Shown here: one piece after another, positions 16,801 to 24,611 of the stretch | Layout: each line of letters begins with the position of its first letter | How positions within the stretch are numbered: position 1 is the first letter of the stretch | Assembly: GCF_000424145.1 (NCBI RefSeq) | Contig: NZ_KE384137.1 | Coordinates: 655,067 to 719,066, forward strand | DNA from: Butyrivibrio sp. AC2005 | GTDB lineage: Bacteria > Bacillota > Clostridia > Lachnospirales > Lachnospiraceae | Direction: 5' to 3' | Length of the DNA stretch: 64,000 nt | The notes under the pieces: model-generated | The model's input: the letters and a program-made list of their open reading frames with translations, nothing else | What the model was told of the DNA's origin: nothing | Databases searched by the model: none | Program-made: the position numbers and the translations under genes

Positions 16801-17839
16801 TCTTCTCAGCCTCAGCACATGTAGCATTTGCTTCTTCTACTGCCTTTGAAGCCTTATCAAAAGCTTCTTCAGCTTCTTTTATAGTTGAAGCATTCTTGAT
16901 ATTTTCTTTTTGTTCTTTAACATCCTTCTCAGCCTTTTCAATTGCATCTGAAAAATCATTTACGGCATCTGAAACAGATTGCTGTGTATTTTCAGCATTA
17001 TCAAGTGCTTTGTCCACATTTGATGACTCTGTTTCAATTGAATCAACATTTTCCTTTACAGCTTCTCCAGTGGGAAGTTCCTTAACTGCCTTATCAAAAT
17101 TATCCATTAAAGAATGAATATCCTGATTTTCAGATTCTTTATTTGCAGATTCCTGGTTTTCAGACTCAGCAGAAGGCGCTGCTTCTCCATTTGCCACAGT
17201 TTCCTCATTTTGCTGATTATCGTTTGCTGAACCAGGCTGCTGTGAATTGTTATTCTCCTGCTGTGAAGTGTTTTCCTGGTCAACAAGCTCGTTATTAGAG
17301 TTATCTGTATCAGCATTATTATCTGTGGAAGAATTATTATCCACAGAAGCATTATTATCTGACTGGCCATTAGCTTCCTGAGTATTTGTTTCCTGCACAT
17401 CAGGTCCCGGATTAGTTGTTTCCTGATTAGCTGTCTCCTGATTAACTGGTTCCTGTGAGCTTAATTCCTGAGAATTATCGCCACTATTATTGGCTTCCTG
17501 ATTGTTTTCTCCCTGATTAATCTCTTGCTGATTATTCTCTTCCTGGTTATTCTCTTCCTGGTTATTTTCTTCCTGCTTGCTTTCGTTCTCTACCGCTTCA
17601 ACATTCTGTACAGCAGCATCAACTTTTTCGGTAATCTCATTTACATCTGAAACAGAACTATTATAATCATCGGCTTTTTTCTCAGCTGACTCATCAACTA
17701 CCTCACCATTCTGCTGCTCAGGTTCCATAGCCTGATCTATCTCAGCAGCAAGAGCTGCTACCGGCTGCATTACCATAGCAGCACTGAGTCCGAATGTTGC
17801 AGTTTTCAAAATGCACTTGTTAATAGTTTTGTTCTTCAT
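13877..17839 (-). CDS. Very large Ala/Glu/Asn-rich coiled-coil surface protein
   Basis: 1320 residues. A signal peptide ends near VAALAAEI (about residue 33). About 45-230 is low-complexity Gln/Glu/Asn (runs of QEENNQEENNQ and DNNSSTDN). About 235-640 and 730-985 are long Ala/Lys/Glu heptad coiled coils. Between them (about 640-725) is a Tyr-rich globular insert (YNFYTYEDSILVYEKDGYMG). About 1040-1180 is again Asn/Asp/Ser/Lys-rich, with repeats of NNANTDN. The C-terminus KPYWLLGLFAAIAAGAGVTA then KRKKKDK is a membrane anchor with basic tail but has no LPXTG box, so it is probably embedded rather than sortase-linked. Start: ATG at 17839, with AGAGGT ahead; the in-frame ATG at 17854 would put that ribosome site inside the protein. 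It probably spans the cell wall as an adhesin or S-layer-like fibre. Confidence 0.75.
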   Translation of the reverse strand: MKNKTINKCILKTATFGLSAAMVMQPVAALAAEIDQAMEPEQQNGEVVDESAEKKADDYNSSVSDVNEITEKVDAAVQNVEAVENESKQEENNQEENNQEENNQQEINQGENNQEANNSGDNSQELSSQEPVNQETANQETTNPGPDVQETNTQEANGQSDNNASVDNNSSTDNNADTDNSNNELVDQENTSQQENNNSQQPGSANDNQQNEETVANGEAAPSAESENQESANKESENQDIHSLMDNFDKAVKELPTGEAVKENVDSIETESSNVDKALDNAENTQQSVSDAVNDFSDAIEKAEKDVKEQKENIKNASTIKEAEEAFDKASKAVEEANATCAEAEKNYAEKKAEYEEAVQKVEEAKKAYEEASSKAGADLETAKSNLEAAKQAADALKAKSEEALKDLEAMENLTEELAEKQVEAAKKAKEEADKEAADAQKAADKAKEDADKAAESAKALDQTATDDETTAKNAQKTATELKKKAENAQEVADAAKTELDEAKAKVKSLDDAVSDSNLATENAKNELGKAQNKAKEDLDKLELGDFAFARAEDVTVDEINTTIENIKKAAKDDADKKAEAAEKLKNDLTELENAIEEGEKANARVKEAEDKLTAAKEKVNNNMEDCVKELKNAKVTKDPYHNAVLARYVIEYYLKKQDVNANIIHKYDNFELYMHFIKYEINGKTHYYNFYTYEDSILVYEKDGYMGKYGEEIQRFGTIEDLRSDFKKLQEDITDAQNAYKTVSKDEEKAITDGEAAKGSIDNVRQASEKATSESEIANNKHKDIDNDSTLKAMKDIASTLVDPEKNYEDSKKELATAQANKETYGENYSKQVKDLQNDYDKKHGEADKAKSLADKSQSTADELKEISESSRATADRANTTADELKVKAEQDAKEAAKASNNAKEISAMLENANKQKAYLELREASAKAVEKVESSQKTVDDLKSAIEKLDRKTTVGNFVSDPDKDKIEELNEKLAKAEEALEKAKDNKKAVEDELKSAEVDLAKKTEEIKKKEEAKKQEKNQADNQTNQDQATTDNGINNNANNNNNANTDNTNSNNNANTDNADSNNNANTDNANSNNSADTDNTSNNNHPENVTNESTEKNSNDNSTENNNSDDKKDKKKRKKKKTNNSNKNSEAAKQESNDQGSDSQGSNDQSLNSQTSNKEANAIASATDNNKKSEADNKTTVGDKAQANEQDKPAVLGAKREKPDEMVTAKAADSDAENAEEANNAKVTDNVSDSTDNTAEENTVNADSQNDENKAETVVDADTTGVTIADGETATADAPKKDSKPYWLLGLFAAIAAGAGVTAGTKRKKKDK

Positions 17840-17905
17840 AGTATACCTCTTCATAAAACATTATATTTAACGGCTTTTTGCCATTTGTTAACTTTTGCAT
17901 GTAAA

Positions 17906-17972
17906 AGTATATAATATTTTCTTTCAAAAACAAGTACAAAAAATGAAAGAATGTTTTCATTTTTCGTACTTG
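17906..17972 (-). promoter_or_regulatory. Promoter with upstream 42-bp inverted repeat
   Basis: On the minus strand CAAGTACGAAAAATGAAA and its inverted partner span 17931-17972. Nineteen bases further is TATACT (17906-17911), a good -10; TTGTTT next to the repeat can serve as -35. A matching element with almost the same spacing precedes the pilus operon (30870-30936). Read as a regulator site upstream of the coiled-coil surface protein gene. Confidence 0.6.
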
Positions 17973-18106
17973 CAAAGCAATCGTTTCTATGAACATTAGT
18001 AAAATCGTACATGAATTTTTAGTTATTTTCTTAACGTTTATTATTCTGAATTTAAATTAAATTATCCATGAATAATATGTTATATCCCAGATTATGACGA
18101 CAAAAA
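17973..18106. other. AT-rich spacer
   Basis: Very AT-rich spacer upstream of the surface-protein promoter. No gene or RNA motif was seen. Confidence 0.5.
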
Positions 18107-18136
18107 AGGCATTGTCAATCAAATCGACAATGCCTT
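18107..18136 (-). terminator. Terminator of pepD
   Basis: AAGGCATTGTC (18107-18117) and GACAATGCCTT (18126-18136), an 11-bp perfect stem with 8-base loop. The minus-strand T-run is TTTTTT. Confidence 0.85.
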
Positions 18137-18160
18137 TGCTATTACGATATATTATTGTTA

Positions 18161-19813
18161 TTACAGTTCCTTCAATACTGCACATAAGTATTCCCAAGTT
18201 CTTTTTGTGGAAGCAACGCTGAGCTTCTCTCCTGTGGAATGAATGTCCTGCATATCAGGTCCTATGGATACACAGTCAAGTCCGGGAATCTTTTCAGAGA
18301 AAAGACCACATTCAAGACCTGCATGTATAGCCTCAATCCTGATGTCCTTTTGGTAAAGCTTCTTAAATACCTCAGCCATCTTGTCACGAAGCGGTGACTG
18401 TTCTGCATAAGCCCATCCTGGATACTCTCCGGTCGTCTCATAAATTCCATCAAAACTCTCTATCAAGATTTCAAGCTTTTTAAGGAGCATTTCCTTAGCA
18501 GGAGCAACTGAGCTTCTTACGGAATAGTCGAGAAGGAAAGCCTCCTCCACGGTTCCTGAACTCTGACTTGCAGCGCCTTTCCCCTCAATAGCACCCATAT
18601 TGCTGTTAACAATTTTCAAAATTCCAAGGTTCAAAGAAGTCTCAACCAGTCCCTCTATAGATGCACTCATGGTCTGAACTCCGTTTGGCATAGCACAGAT
18701 ACATCTTGCCAGCTCAATAACATCCGCACAGGGAATTACACCTGATACAACTTCTCTCTTCTCATGAGTTTCAGTAAATGCATCAACACTTGAGTCGAGA
18801 TTCACGGATGCCATATTTGAAATATCGTTTTCCTCTGGCGGAAGACTTGTCTCAACAACTTCCTCCACAACAATTGAAAGGTCAGGATCCCTGCTTCCAA
18901 GCTCAGCCTTAAGCTCTGACTCAACTTTGTATGCAATTGATGAGAGCTTTCCAAACAGTGAGAAGAAGGATACATCGGGTCCCTTAATGTTTCCATGCAT
19001 CTGAGACGCAAGTCCCATAAGAAGAAGCTCAGCTTCGCAGTCAGAAGCAATTGCATTATCTGCAACACCACCGTTAAGGGATATAATTCCTACTTCAAGA
19101 GCATCTGTGATTTCAAGAAGAAGTCTTCCCATAATCACATTGGCATTTCCTCTGCCCTTAACAATCATTTCTCCTGAGTGGCCACCCTGTAAGCCCTTAA
19201 CATGAATCTTAACCTTGATACCGCTCTTGTTCTCTCTTGTGATAGGAAGATATCCATGGAAACGTGCTCCACCTGCGCAACTGACTATCATTGCGCCTTC
19301 TTCCTCATTATCGATGTTGATCATTCTCTTAGCCGTAATATCATCACACTTAAGAGCCATAGCACCGCACATACCGGTTTCTTCATCCGTGGTGATAATT
19401 ACTTCAAGCGGAGGATGGGGAATATCTTTACTATCCAAAAGCGCCAACGCATAAGCTACTGCTATGCCATCATCACCGCCAAGACTTGTCTTATCAGCCC
19501 ATATGAACTCTCCGTCTGTCTGTACCTTAAGCGGATCCTTCTCCATGTTGATCTTAGCGCCCTTTTCACTTACAGCGACCATATCCATGTGTCCCTGCAA
19601 AATGACAGGCTCATGATCCTCATAACCCTTAGTACCGGGCTTCTTGATTATTACATTAAGTTCCTTATCCTGTCTCACATAGAGATCTCTTTCCTTGGCG
19701 AATTTTACAAGGAAATTGCTGATCTTTTTTACATTTCCGGAGCCGTGAGGAATATTACAAATCTCCTCAAACCATCTAAAAACTTCCGTGGGTTGTAGTT
19801 TTTCAAGTGCCAT
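18161..19813 (-). CDS. pepD: Aminoacyl-histidine dipeptidase (M20 family)
   Basis: 550 residues. Metal ligands of the M20 fold are all visible: H75 and catalytic D77 in GHMDMV, D114 in SLGGDDGIAVAYALAL, E144-E145 in TTDEETGMCGA, and later DCVSIGPDMQDIHSTGE. It hydrolyses Xaa-His and other dipeptides in the cytosol using two zinc ions. It is somewhat longer than the E. coli enzyme (485 residues), mainly in the middle dimerisation/lid region. GAGGA ribosome site at the proper distance. Single gene with its own terminator at 18107-18136. Confidence 0.93.
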   Translation of the reverse strand: MALEKLQPTEVFRWFEEICNIPHGSGNVKKISNFLVKFAKERDLYVRQDKELNVIIKKPGTKGYEDHEPVILQGHMDMVAVSEKGAKINMEKDPLKVQTDGEFIWADKTSLGGDDGIAVAYALALLDSKDIPHPPLEVIITTDEETGMCGAMALKCDDITAKRMINIDNEEEGAMIVSCAGGARFHGYLPITRENKSGIKVKIHVKGLQGGHSGEMIVKGRGNANVIMGRLLLEITDALEVGIISLNGGVADNAIASDCEAELLLMGLASQMHGNIKGPDVSFFSLFGKLSSIAYKVESELKAELGSRDPDLSIVVEEVVETSLPPEENDISNMASVNLDSSVDAFTETHEKREVVSGVIPCADVIELARCICAMPNGVQTMSASIEGLVETSLNLGILKIVNSNMGAIEGKGAASQSSGTVEEAFLLDYSVRSSVAPAKEMLLKKLEILIESFDGIYETTGEYPGWAYAEQSPLRDKMAEVFKKLYQKDIRIEAIHAGLECGLFSEKIPGLDCVSIGPDMQDIHSTGEKLSVASTKRTWEYLCAVLKEL

Positions 19814-19916
19814 ATCTATATCCTCGCTTTACAAATATTACTTATTAAAATATATTAGTAAGGCTGTAAAAACCTACCAATAGTATATTACCACTAAACC
19901 AATGCGCATAGCAAAA

Positions 19917-19954
19917 CCTCCCCGGAACATTTCTGATCCGAGGAGGCTTTTTAT
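19917..19954 (-). terminator. Terminator of the pilus/sortase operon
   Basis: In mRNA sense GCCTCCTCGGA ... TCCGGGGAGG followed by TTTT. It lies 30 bases past the last sortase gene and marks the end of the appendage operon. Confidence 0.8.
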
Positions 19955-19983
19955 GTAAACTTTTTTATTATATTTATCTGATT

Positions 19984-20625
19984 TCAATCTCCCGAAACCG
20001 CATTCTCGATTTCCTTGGTTACGGACTCACCGGAACCGGGTGCTACCATCTGAACGAAATCACAGCGAACAGTTACACGACTTGCACCACCAATGGTACA
20101 TGTAAATACTGTAAAGTCCCATTCGCCTTCATCCATGGCATCCACATCATATGTGCCTATCTCTTCTATATAGGTCACCTGATAATAATACTGACGACCA
20201 TCGATATCAGTTATGATAATGGTATCTCCTGCAACAAGATTCTTAAGATTGCCAAAATGTCTCTGATAGTTATGTCCTGCGACTATCAGATTATTTTCGT
20301 ACACAGATCCCTTATATCGGCAGGGAGAAGTCTTAGCATTTGTACTGGACCACTCCTGCTGAATCGGAAGTCTGATATCAATTGCAGGTATTGTTATTAT
20401 TCCGATAAAGGACTGACCGTTAACATCAACGGATTTCATGTCTCCGGTCGGGGTAGCCTCAATCGGTGTATTGGTGATCTGAGCCTCAACCCCTTCAAGA
20501 ACAGTCGCTGCGCTCACACCCGCTGCCAGATCCTCCTGCTGGTTATGTACCACAATATTTGCAGCAATACCAATACAGATGAATCCCAGCAGAATCATTA
20601 TCCTACCTTTGGTAATTATTTTCAT
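19984..20625 (-). CDS. Second sortase of the pilus operon (class uncertain)
   Basis: 213 residues with an N-terminal membrane anchor (about 9-27). The sortase fold shows IGIITIPAIDIRLPI, catalytic His in VAGHNYQRHF, catalytic Cys in FTCTIGG and Arg shortly after (SRVTVRC). The Cys motif FTCT departs from the usual TLxTC. It lacks the C-terminal membrane helix of class C enzymes, so it may attach finished pili or LPQTG/LPSTG proteins to the wall (housekeeping, class B- or D-like). Good ribosome site (aaggtggg). Last gene of the operon. Confidence 0.85.
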   Translation of the reverse strand: MKIITKGRIMILLGFICIGIAANIVVHNQQEDLAAGVSAATVLEGVEAQITNTPIEATPTGDMKSVDVNGQSFIGIITIPAIDIRLPIQQEWSSTNAKTSPCRYKGSVYENNLIVAGHNYQRHFGNLKNLVAGDTIIITDIDGRQYYYQVTYIEEIGTYDVDAMDEGEWDFTVFTCTIGGASRVTVRCDFVQMVAPGSGESVTKEIENAVSGD

Positions 20626-20757
20626 GTTAAGCCCACCTTATGCGTTGATATGCCGGAATGCATAATCCCAAGCAATATCATTCAGTTAATAAGTAAGCCC
20701 CATTTTTACTTTAATCTACCTGTCGTCCTCTTGTCAGCTGAGCTGACTTTATGAAAA

Positions 20758-22005
20758 TTATTTCCTTTTTCTCTCGCTTCTAAATCCAAGGAATATAAGT
20801 ATTATTCCCAAGATAGCAAGTATCGGAATAGGCCACCAGAGCTGACCTGTTTGAGGAAGTCTTCTTGCACCCAAAACTTCAGGAAGCTCATCTATGGCTT
20901 TTCTGATAGCACCAAGAACTCCACTGTCATCACTCGGAGGATTGCTAGGTGTATCTACCTTATCAGGTGTCTTTGGTGTGTCTGGTGTATCAGGTGTGTC
21001 CGGATTGCTCGGATTTTTAGGATTATTAGTTTTTCTCGGTTTATCAGGCTCATCCGGATTGTTAGGTGTTTCAGGTTGTTTTGGTTCCTCCGGATTCACA
21101 GGAGTCTTTGTGTTTGTAATAACAAATGTGTTATCTTTTCTTTCAACGCCGGAGGTATAACCACTAAAATCCATCACCTCTTCTACTGTATATGTATGTC
21201 CTTTTTCAGACTTCCACTTATACTGCCAGTTATTCTCACTTGAAAGAGTTATTGTCTCTACAAGAGAGCCGTCACAATAAATATTTACCTTGATGGAAGC
21301 TGGTCTGGTAGAAGAATCATCATTTTTCCACTGCTTGAAAAGCTGAAACTCTTCAGGATCTCCCGAAAGCTTGGTCGCTTCTCTCTTCGGAATAGCAATA
21401 ACATCATAAATAGCATTTGCCCATGTTCCGTCCCAACCATTGCCCAGATTCTCATCAAGGTTATTGGGCCCCGGAACTACTGAAAGGAAATCCCAGTATT
21501 TATACTGAATTCCATCTAATACAATAGGCTCATTAATTCCCAGGTAAAGACCCTTATCTACTTTTCCAAGCTTTGCAAAACCTTCTGAATCTGATGTTCC
21601 GCTATAGCTTGGCTGAACATTGTTTTCATTGACAAGTATTGTAGCATCGGTAATAATGCTGTTCCATTTGTCCTGATCAGCAATTGAGTACATATCTGTA
21701 ATCTCGCTGCCTATCTGATCAAAAGGAGCTACAACAGTGAACTTACCATCTTCAGATATAGATGCAAGCTTGTAGACCTTAACATTGACTCCGGCCATCT
21801 TACCGTACTCAGGAATATCACCATCACTGCTGCCATCGAAAGAATAATAAACTGACAATGTAGCATCACGGTTCATATCGATTTTGCCAAGGTCATTGTT
21901 ATCAGCTGCGCTGGCGCTTACCGCAACAGGAAGCATCAACGCTGAGAGCATGCCGGCTATCGCCCCTCCCATAATCAATTTTTTCACTTTTTCAAACATC
22001 TTCAT
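20758..22005 (-). CDS. LPQTG-anchored minor pilin / basal pilin
   Basis: 415 residues. Signal peptide of about 33 residues (ends VAVSASA). The middle holds Cna_B/SpaA-like beta domains, one near 230-300 ending YTVEEVMDFSGYTSGVE, an isopeptide E-box-like motif. About 300-365 is a Pro-rich stalk of PETPNNPDEPDKP-type repeats, as in basal pilins that sit in the wall. The C-terminus has LPQTG, a membrane helix and ERKRK. Only 6 bases separate it from the class C sortase gene upstream. The role as basal pilin is inferred from the Pro-rich stalk and position. Confidence 0.85.
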   Translation of the reverse strand: MKMFEKVKKLIMGGAIAGMLSALMLPVAVSASAADNNDLGKIDMNRDATLSVYYSFDGSSDGDIPEYGKMAGVNVKVYKLASISEDGKFTVVAPFDQIGSEITDMYSIADQDKWNSIITDATILVNENNVQPSYSGTSDSEGFAKLGKVDKGLYLGINEPIVLDGIQYKYWDFLSVVPGPNNLDENLGNGWDGTWANAIYDVIAIPKREATKLSGDPEEFQLFKQWKNDDSSTRPASIKVNIYCDGSLVETITLSSENNWQYKWKSEKGHTYTVEEVMDFSGYTSGVERKDNTFVITNTKTPVNPEEPKQPETPNNPDEPDKPRKTNNPKNPSNPDTPDTPDTPKTPDKVDTPSNPPSDDSGVLGAIRKAIDELPEVLGARRLPQTGQLWWPIPILAILGIILIFLGFRSERKRK

Positions 22006-22011
22006 AAAAAC

Positions 22012-22902
22012 TTACCTCGAGGGTCTATGCAAATCATCAACTGTTGCAGACCTTTTCTTCTTCCCATGGTTTGATGTACTAAACACAAACCAAATAAACA
22101 GAACTAATATGATCGGTCCTGCTATAAATGGCGCAACCATAAGATTATTAAACTTAGTTGCATCAGCAGGTACTATAAGTCTGGTTTCTTCATTATAATC
22201 AACACGCCTGCCCCTAACGAGCATTCTGTGGGTGTTAACACCATAAGGTGTACACGTCACAAGCGTGACATAGTCTTTGTCAGGATAAATCGTCAACCCC
22301 TGTGTCTCCTCAGGAAGAACAATCTGTATGTTATCAACCTGATATGCAAAGGTCTGATTCATTATATGTAATAAGAAGGTATCCCCTTCTATCATTTGAT
22401 CAAGCTCTGAAAAAAGCTTAGCGGACGGAAGTCCTCTGTGTCCGGACAAAATCGCATGCGATCCGGCAGTTCCGGCAGGAAGCGATGATCCCGGTATATG
22501 ACCTATTCCAACCTGTAAAACAGATTCTGTTACATCGTGATAAATCGGCAGGTCAACTCCGATCTTCTCGATTTCAATGTGTCCCATTACTCCGGTTCCG
22601 GTGGGATCAAGTGTTGCATGATACTCTGCAAGTTCTTCATCCGAGAGGTTAAAATTCATACCTCTGGAAGCAAGCTTCTCATTATACTCAGTAGCAGCTT
22701 TCCAAATTTTCTCATAATCTTCTTCAGCTAATTGTGCCAAAGCCTCATCATAAGTCGATATCGCTCTACTTTGATTTTTGGTATTTATATAGTTACTTAC
22801 AGACGGATACAGAAAAATACCAAGGCCGACAATAAAAATCGCGGCAAATATGAGGTTTGGTAATTGCTTTGCAAATCCCTTACTCTTCATCCAAGTATCC
22901 AT
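22012..22902 (-). CDS. Class C (pilin-polymerising) sortase
   Basis: 296 residues. N-terminal membrane helix (about 13-32), then GHIEIEKIGVDLPIYH, catalytic His in LSGHRGLPSAKLF, catalytic Cys in TLVTCTPYGVNTHR with the Arg in the same motif, and a C-terminal second membrane helix (about 260-280). Two membrane segments and the TLVTCTPYGVNTHR motif are diagnostic for class C. It joins pilin subunits by isopeptide bonds. No strong ribosome site precedes the ATG at 22902; an ATG four codons in is an alternative start. A hairpin separates it from the major pilin gene. Confidence 0.92.
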   Translation of the reverse strand: MDTWMKSKGFAKQLPNLIFAAIFIVGLGIFLYPSVSNYINTKNQSRAISTYDEALAQLAEEDYEKIWKAATEYNEKLASRGMNFNLSDEELAEYHATLDPTGTGVMGHIEIEKIGVDLPIYHDVTESVLQVGIGHIPGSSLPAGTAGSHAILSGHRGLPSAKLFSELDQMIEGDTFLLHIMNQTFAYQVDNIQIVLPEETQGLTIYPDKDYVTLVTCTPYGVNTHRMLVRGRRVDYNEETRLIVPADATKFNNLMVAPFIAGPIILVLFIWFVFSTSNHGKKKRSATVDDLHRPSR

Positions 22903-22953
22903 CCATTAAATGTAAATACATTTTGTTACCCAAATAATTATCCTGAAATCTGT

Positions 22954-22986
22954 ATTCCGGAGCGAGCAAATGAGCTCGCCCGGAAT
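22954..22986 (-). terminator. Hairpin between major pilin and class C sortase genes
   Basis: ATTCCGG (22954-22960) pairs with CCGGAAT (22980-22986), extended inward by AGCGAGC/GCTCGC. There is no strong T-run, so partial termination or mRNA protection is likely. This would let pilin mRNA exceed sortase mRNA. Confidence 0.65.
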
Positions 22987-23097
22987 CACAGCATGTTTCT
23001 ATATATGTTGTCTACAGAAACAAGATTCAATATTCCAGTAATTATATTTTGTTAAAAATCTCTACCTGATAATTATATTATTTGATTGCCTAAATAA

Positions 23098-24486
23098 TTA
23101 TTCAGCATCGCTCTTTCTGCGTACTACGAAGAATACAACAGCAGCTACGATGAGAAGTCCACCGATGATGTAGAAAATAGTTGTACCTATTCCACCAGTT
23201 GAAGGAAGCATAGCACCTGCATTATTTATAACTGGTACTTCCTGTACAAGCTTTGTAAGCTCATTTTCAGAGAAATTACCACCGGAGATAGTAACTTTCT
23301 CGTCTGCTGCCTTGTTGTAACCAGCAGGTACTGTTGACTCTGTCAATGTATATTCACCATTCTTAAGTCCTTCGAATGCAGGAACTGTACCATCTGCAAT
23401 TGACATATGCTCATCTGCATCAGTTGCTTCATCAACCCATGTTACATTTCCATTAACAAGCTTAAAGTACTTACCCTCAGAATTCATGAGTTTAAATCCT
23501 GCACCTGCAAGAGGATTCCCACTACCATCTTTCTTAAGAACCTTGATTGTAGCATTGTATACTGTAGCAACTGAGTGCTCTGTATGATAATTATCACCAT
23601 ATGTAAGGTAAGCATCGTTAGGAAGACCTGTAGCAGTAGCAGCACTAGCATTTACTGTTGCTGAATAAGTTACTGTGTATGTACCCTCAGGAATGTCATC
23701 ATTAAATGTAATTGTAAGTGTATCGCCCTGAGCAGGAGTTTCTTCTACATTATACCAATCTGTACCTGTCACAGCTGCTCCTGCCTTAGTTGTACCTGTC
23801 ACAGCTGCATCATTATTATATGTAAGGCCTACACTCATAGTATCATGAAATTTCAGATTCTTTGCACCATTACCTACATTAACTGTTGCAGTATAAGTAA
23901 CACTCTGTCCAATCTGTTCAAGCGCCTTTTTACCATCAGGACTGATTTCGCTAGCGCCTGTAATAGTCTTATCTACAGTATGTGTTGAATTCTTATCTTG
24001 CACTGCTGCATTAGGATGAGCAGTATCAATAGAAACAGCTGTACCAAGTCCAGTAGTTATGTAGTAGTAACCATTTGGAAGAGTCTTGGATGTAGCTACA
24101 TTTTGACCTGTAGATGTAGCTGTATCAACCAGATCAGCCTCTGTTACATACGCTGCGATAGCTGTGATATCCGCCTCTGTGAGCTGTCCATTCTCACCTT
24201 CACCTGTATAACTAACGTTGCCCTGAGCATCTACTGTAAAACCTGCAGGAGCTGTAGTCTTACCCGAAACGAGCTTGTAGCTGACTTTATCACCATCTGC
24301 TACAGCATCAAATACCTTATAAATCTTATAAGTATTTGTTTCATCTGCTGTTACTCCTTCAGCGGGTGTAATTGTAATATTTCCCGTCTCTGCCTTTGCG
24401 TCCATTGCGGTTCCTGCTGAAAGTGTAATGGTAAGAGCCATAGCACCAGCAAGGATTCCAGTTAAAATTTTCTTGAGTCCTTTCAT
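23098..24486 (-). CDS. LPSTG major pilin (SpaH/EbpB-like, D2 isopeptide domain)
   Basis: 462 residues. Signal peptide of about 30 residues. N-terminal domain to about 165, then a fimbrial isopeptide D2 domain (about 175-305, HTVDKTITG onward) and a Cna_B domain (about 310-420) with the E-box-like YTLTESTVPAGYN. The C-terminus is LPSTGGIGTTIF, a membrane helix and RRKSDAE. This is the usual build of the polymerised shaft subunit. A YPKN-like pilin motif is not exact (TVYNATIKVLKKD is the nearest). Very strong ribosome site (aaaggagagagg), fitting high expression. Confidence 0.9.
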   Translation of the reverse strand: MKGLKKILTGILAGAMALTITLSAGTAMDAKAETGNITITPAEGVTADETNTYKIYKVFDAVADGDKVSYKLVSGKTTAPAGFTVDAQGNVSYTGEGENGQLTEADITAIAAYVTEADLVDTATSTGQNVATSKTLPNGYYYITTGLGTAVSIDTAHPNAAVQDKNSTHTVDKTITGASEISPDGKKALEQIGQSVTYTATVNVGNGAKNLKFHDTMSVGLTYNNDAAVTGTTKAGAAVTGTDWYNVEETPAQGDTLTITFNDDIPEGTYTVTYSATVNASAATATGLPNDAYLTYGDNYHTEHSVATVYNATIKVLKKDGSGNPLAGAGFKLMNSEGKYFKLVNGNVTWVDEATDADEHMSIADGTVPAFEGLKNGEYTLTESTVPAGYNKAADEKVTISGGNFSENELTKLVQEVPVINNAGAMLPSTGGIGTTIFYIIGGLLIVAAVVFFVVRRKSDAE

Positions 24487-24559
24487 TTAACCCTCTCTCC
24501 TTTTTGTTTGAATCTTGTCTGTTTTAGACGTTTTTTAGTTTCTTTTTGTTACTTATATG

Positions 24560-24600
24560 AGGTGCAAATGAGCACCTTTCTAAAATGCCAGAGGCATTTT
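24560..24600 (-). terminator. Double hairpin between giant adhesin and major pilin genes
   Basis: AGGTGC/GCACCT (24560-24577) and AAAATGCC/GGCATTTT (24582-24600) lie back to back. The T-run is weak, so partial termination or an mRNA processing point ahead of the pilin gene is likely. Confidence 0.6.
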
Positions 24601-24611
24601 AAAACATATTC

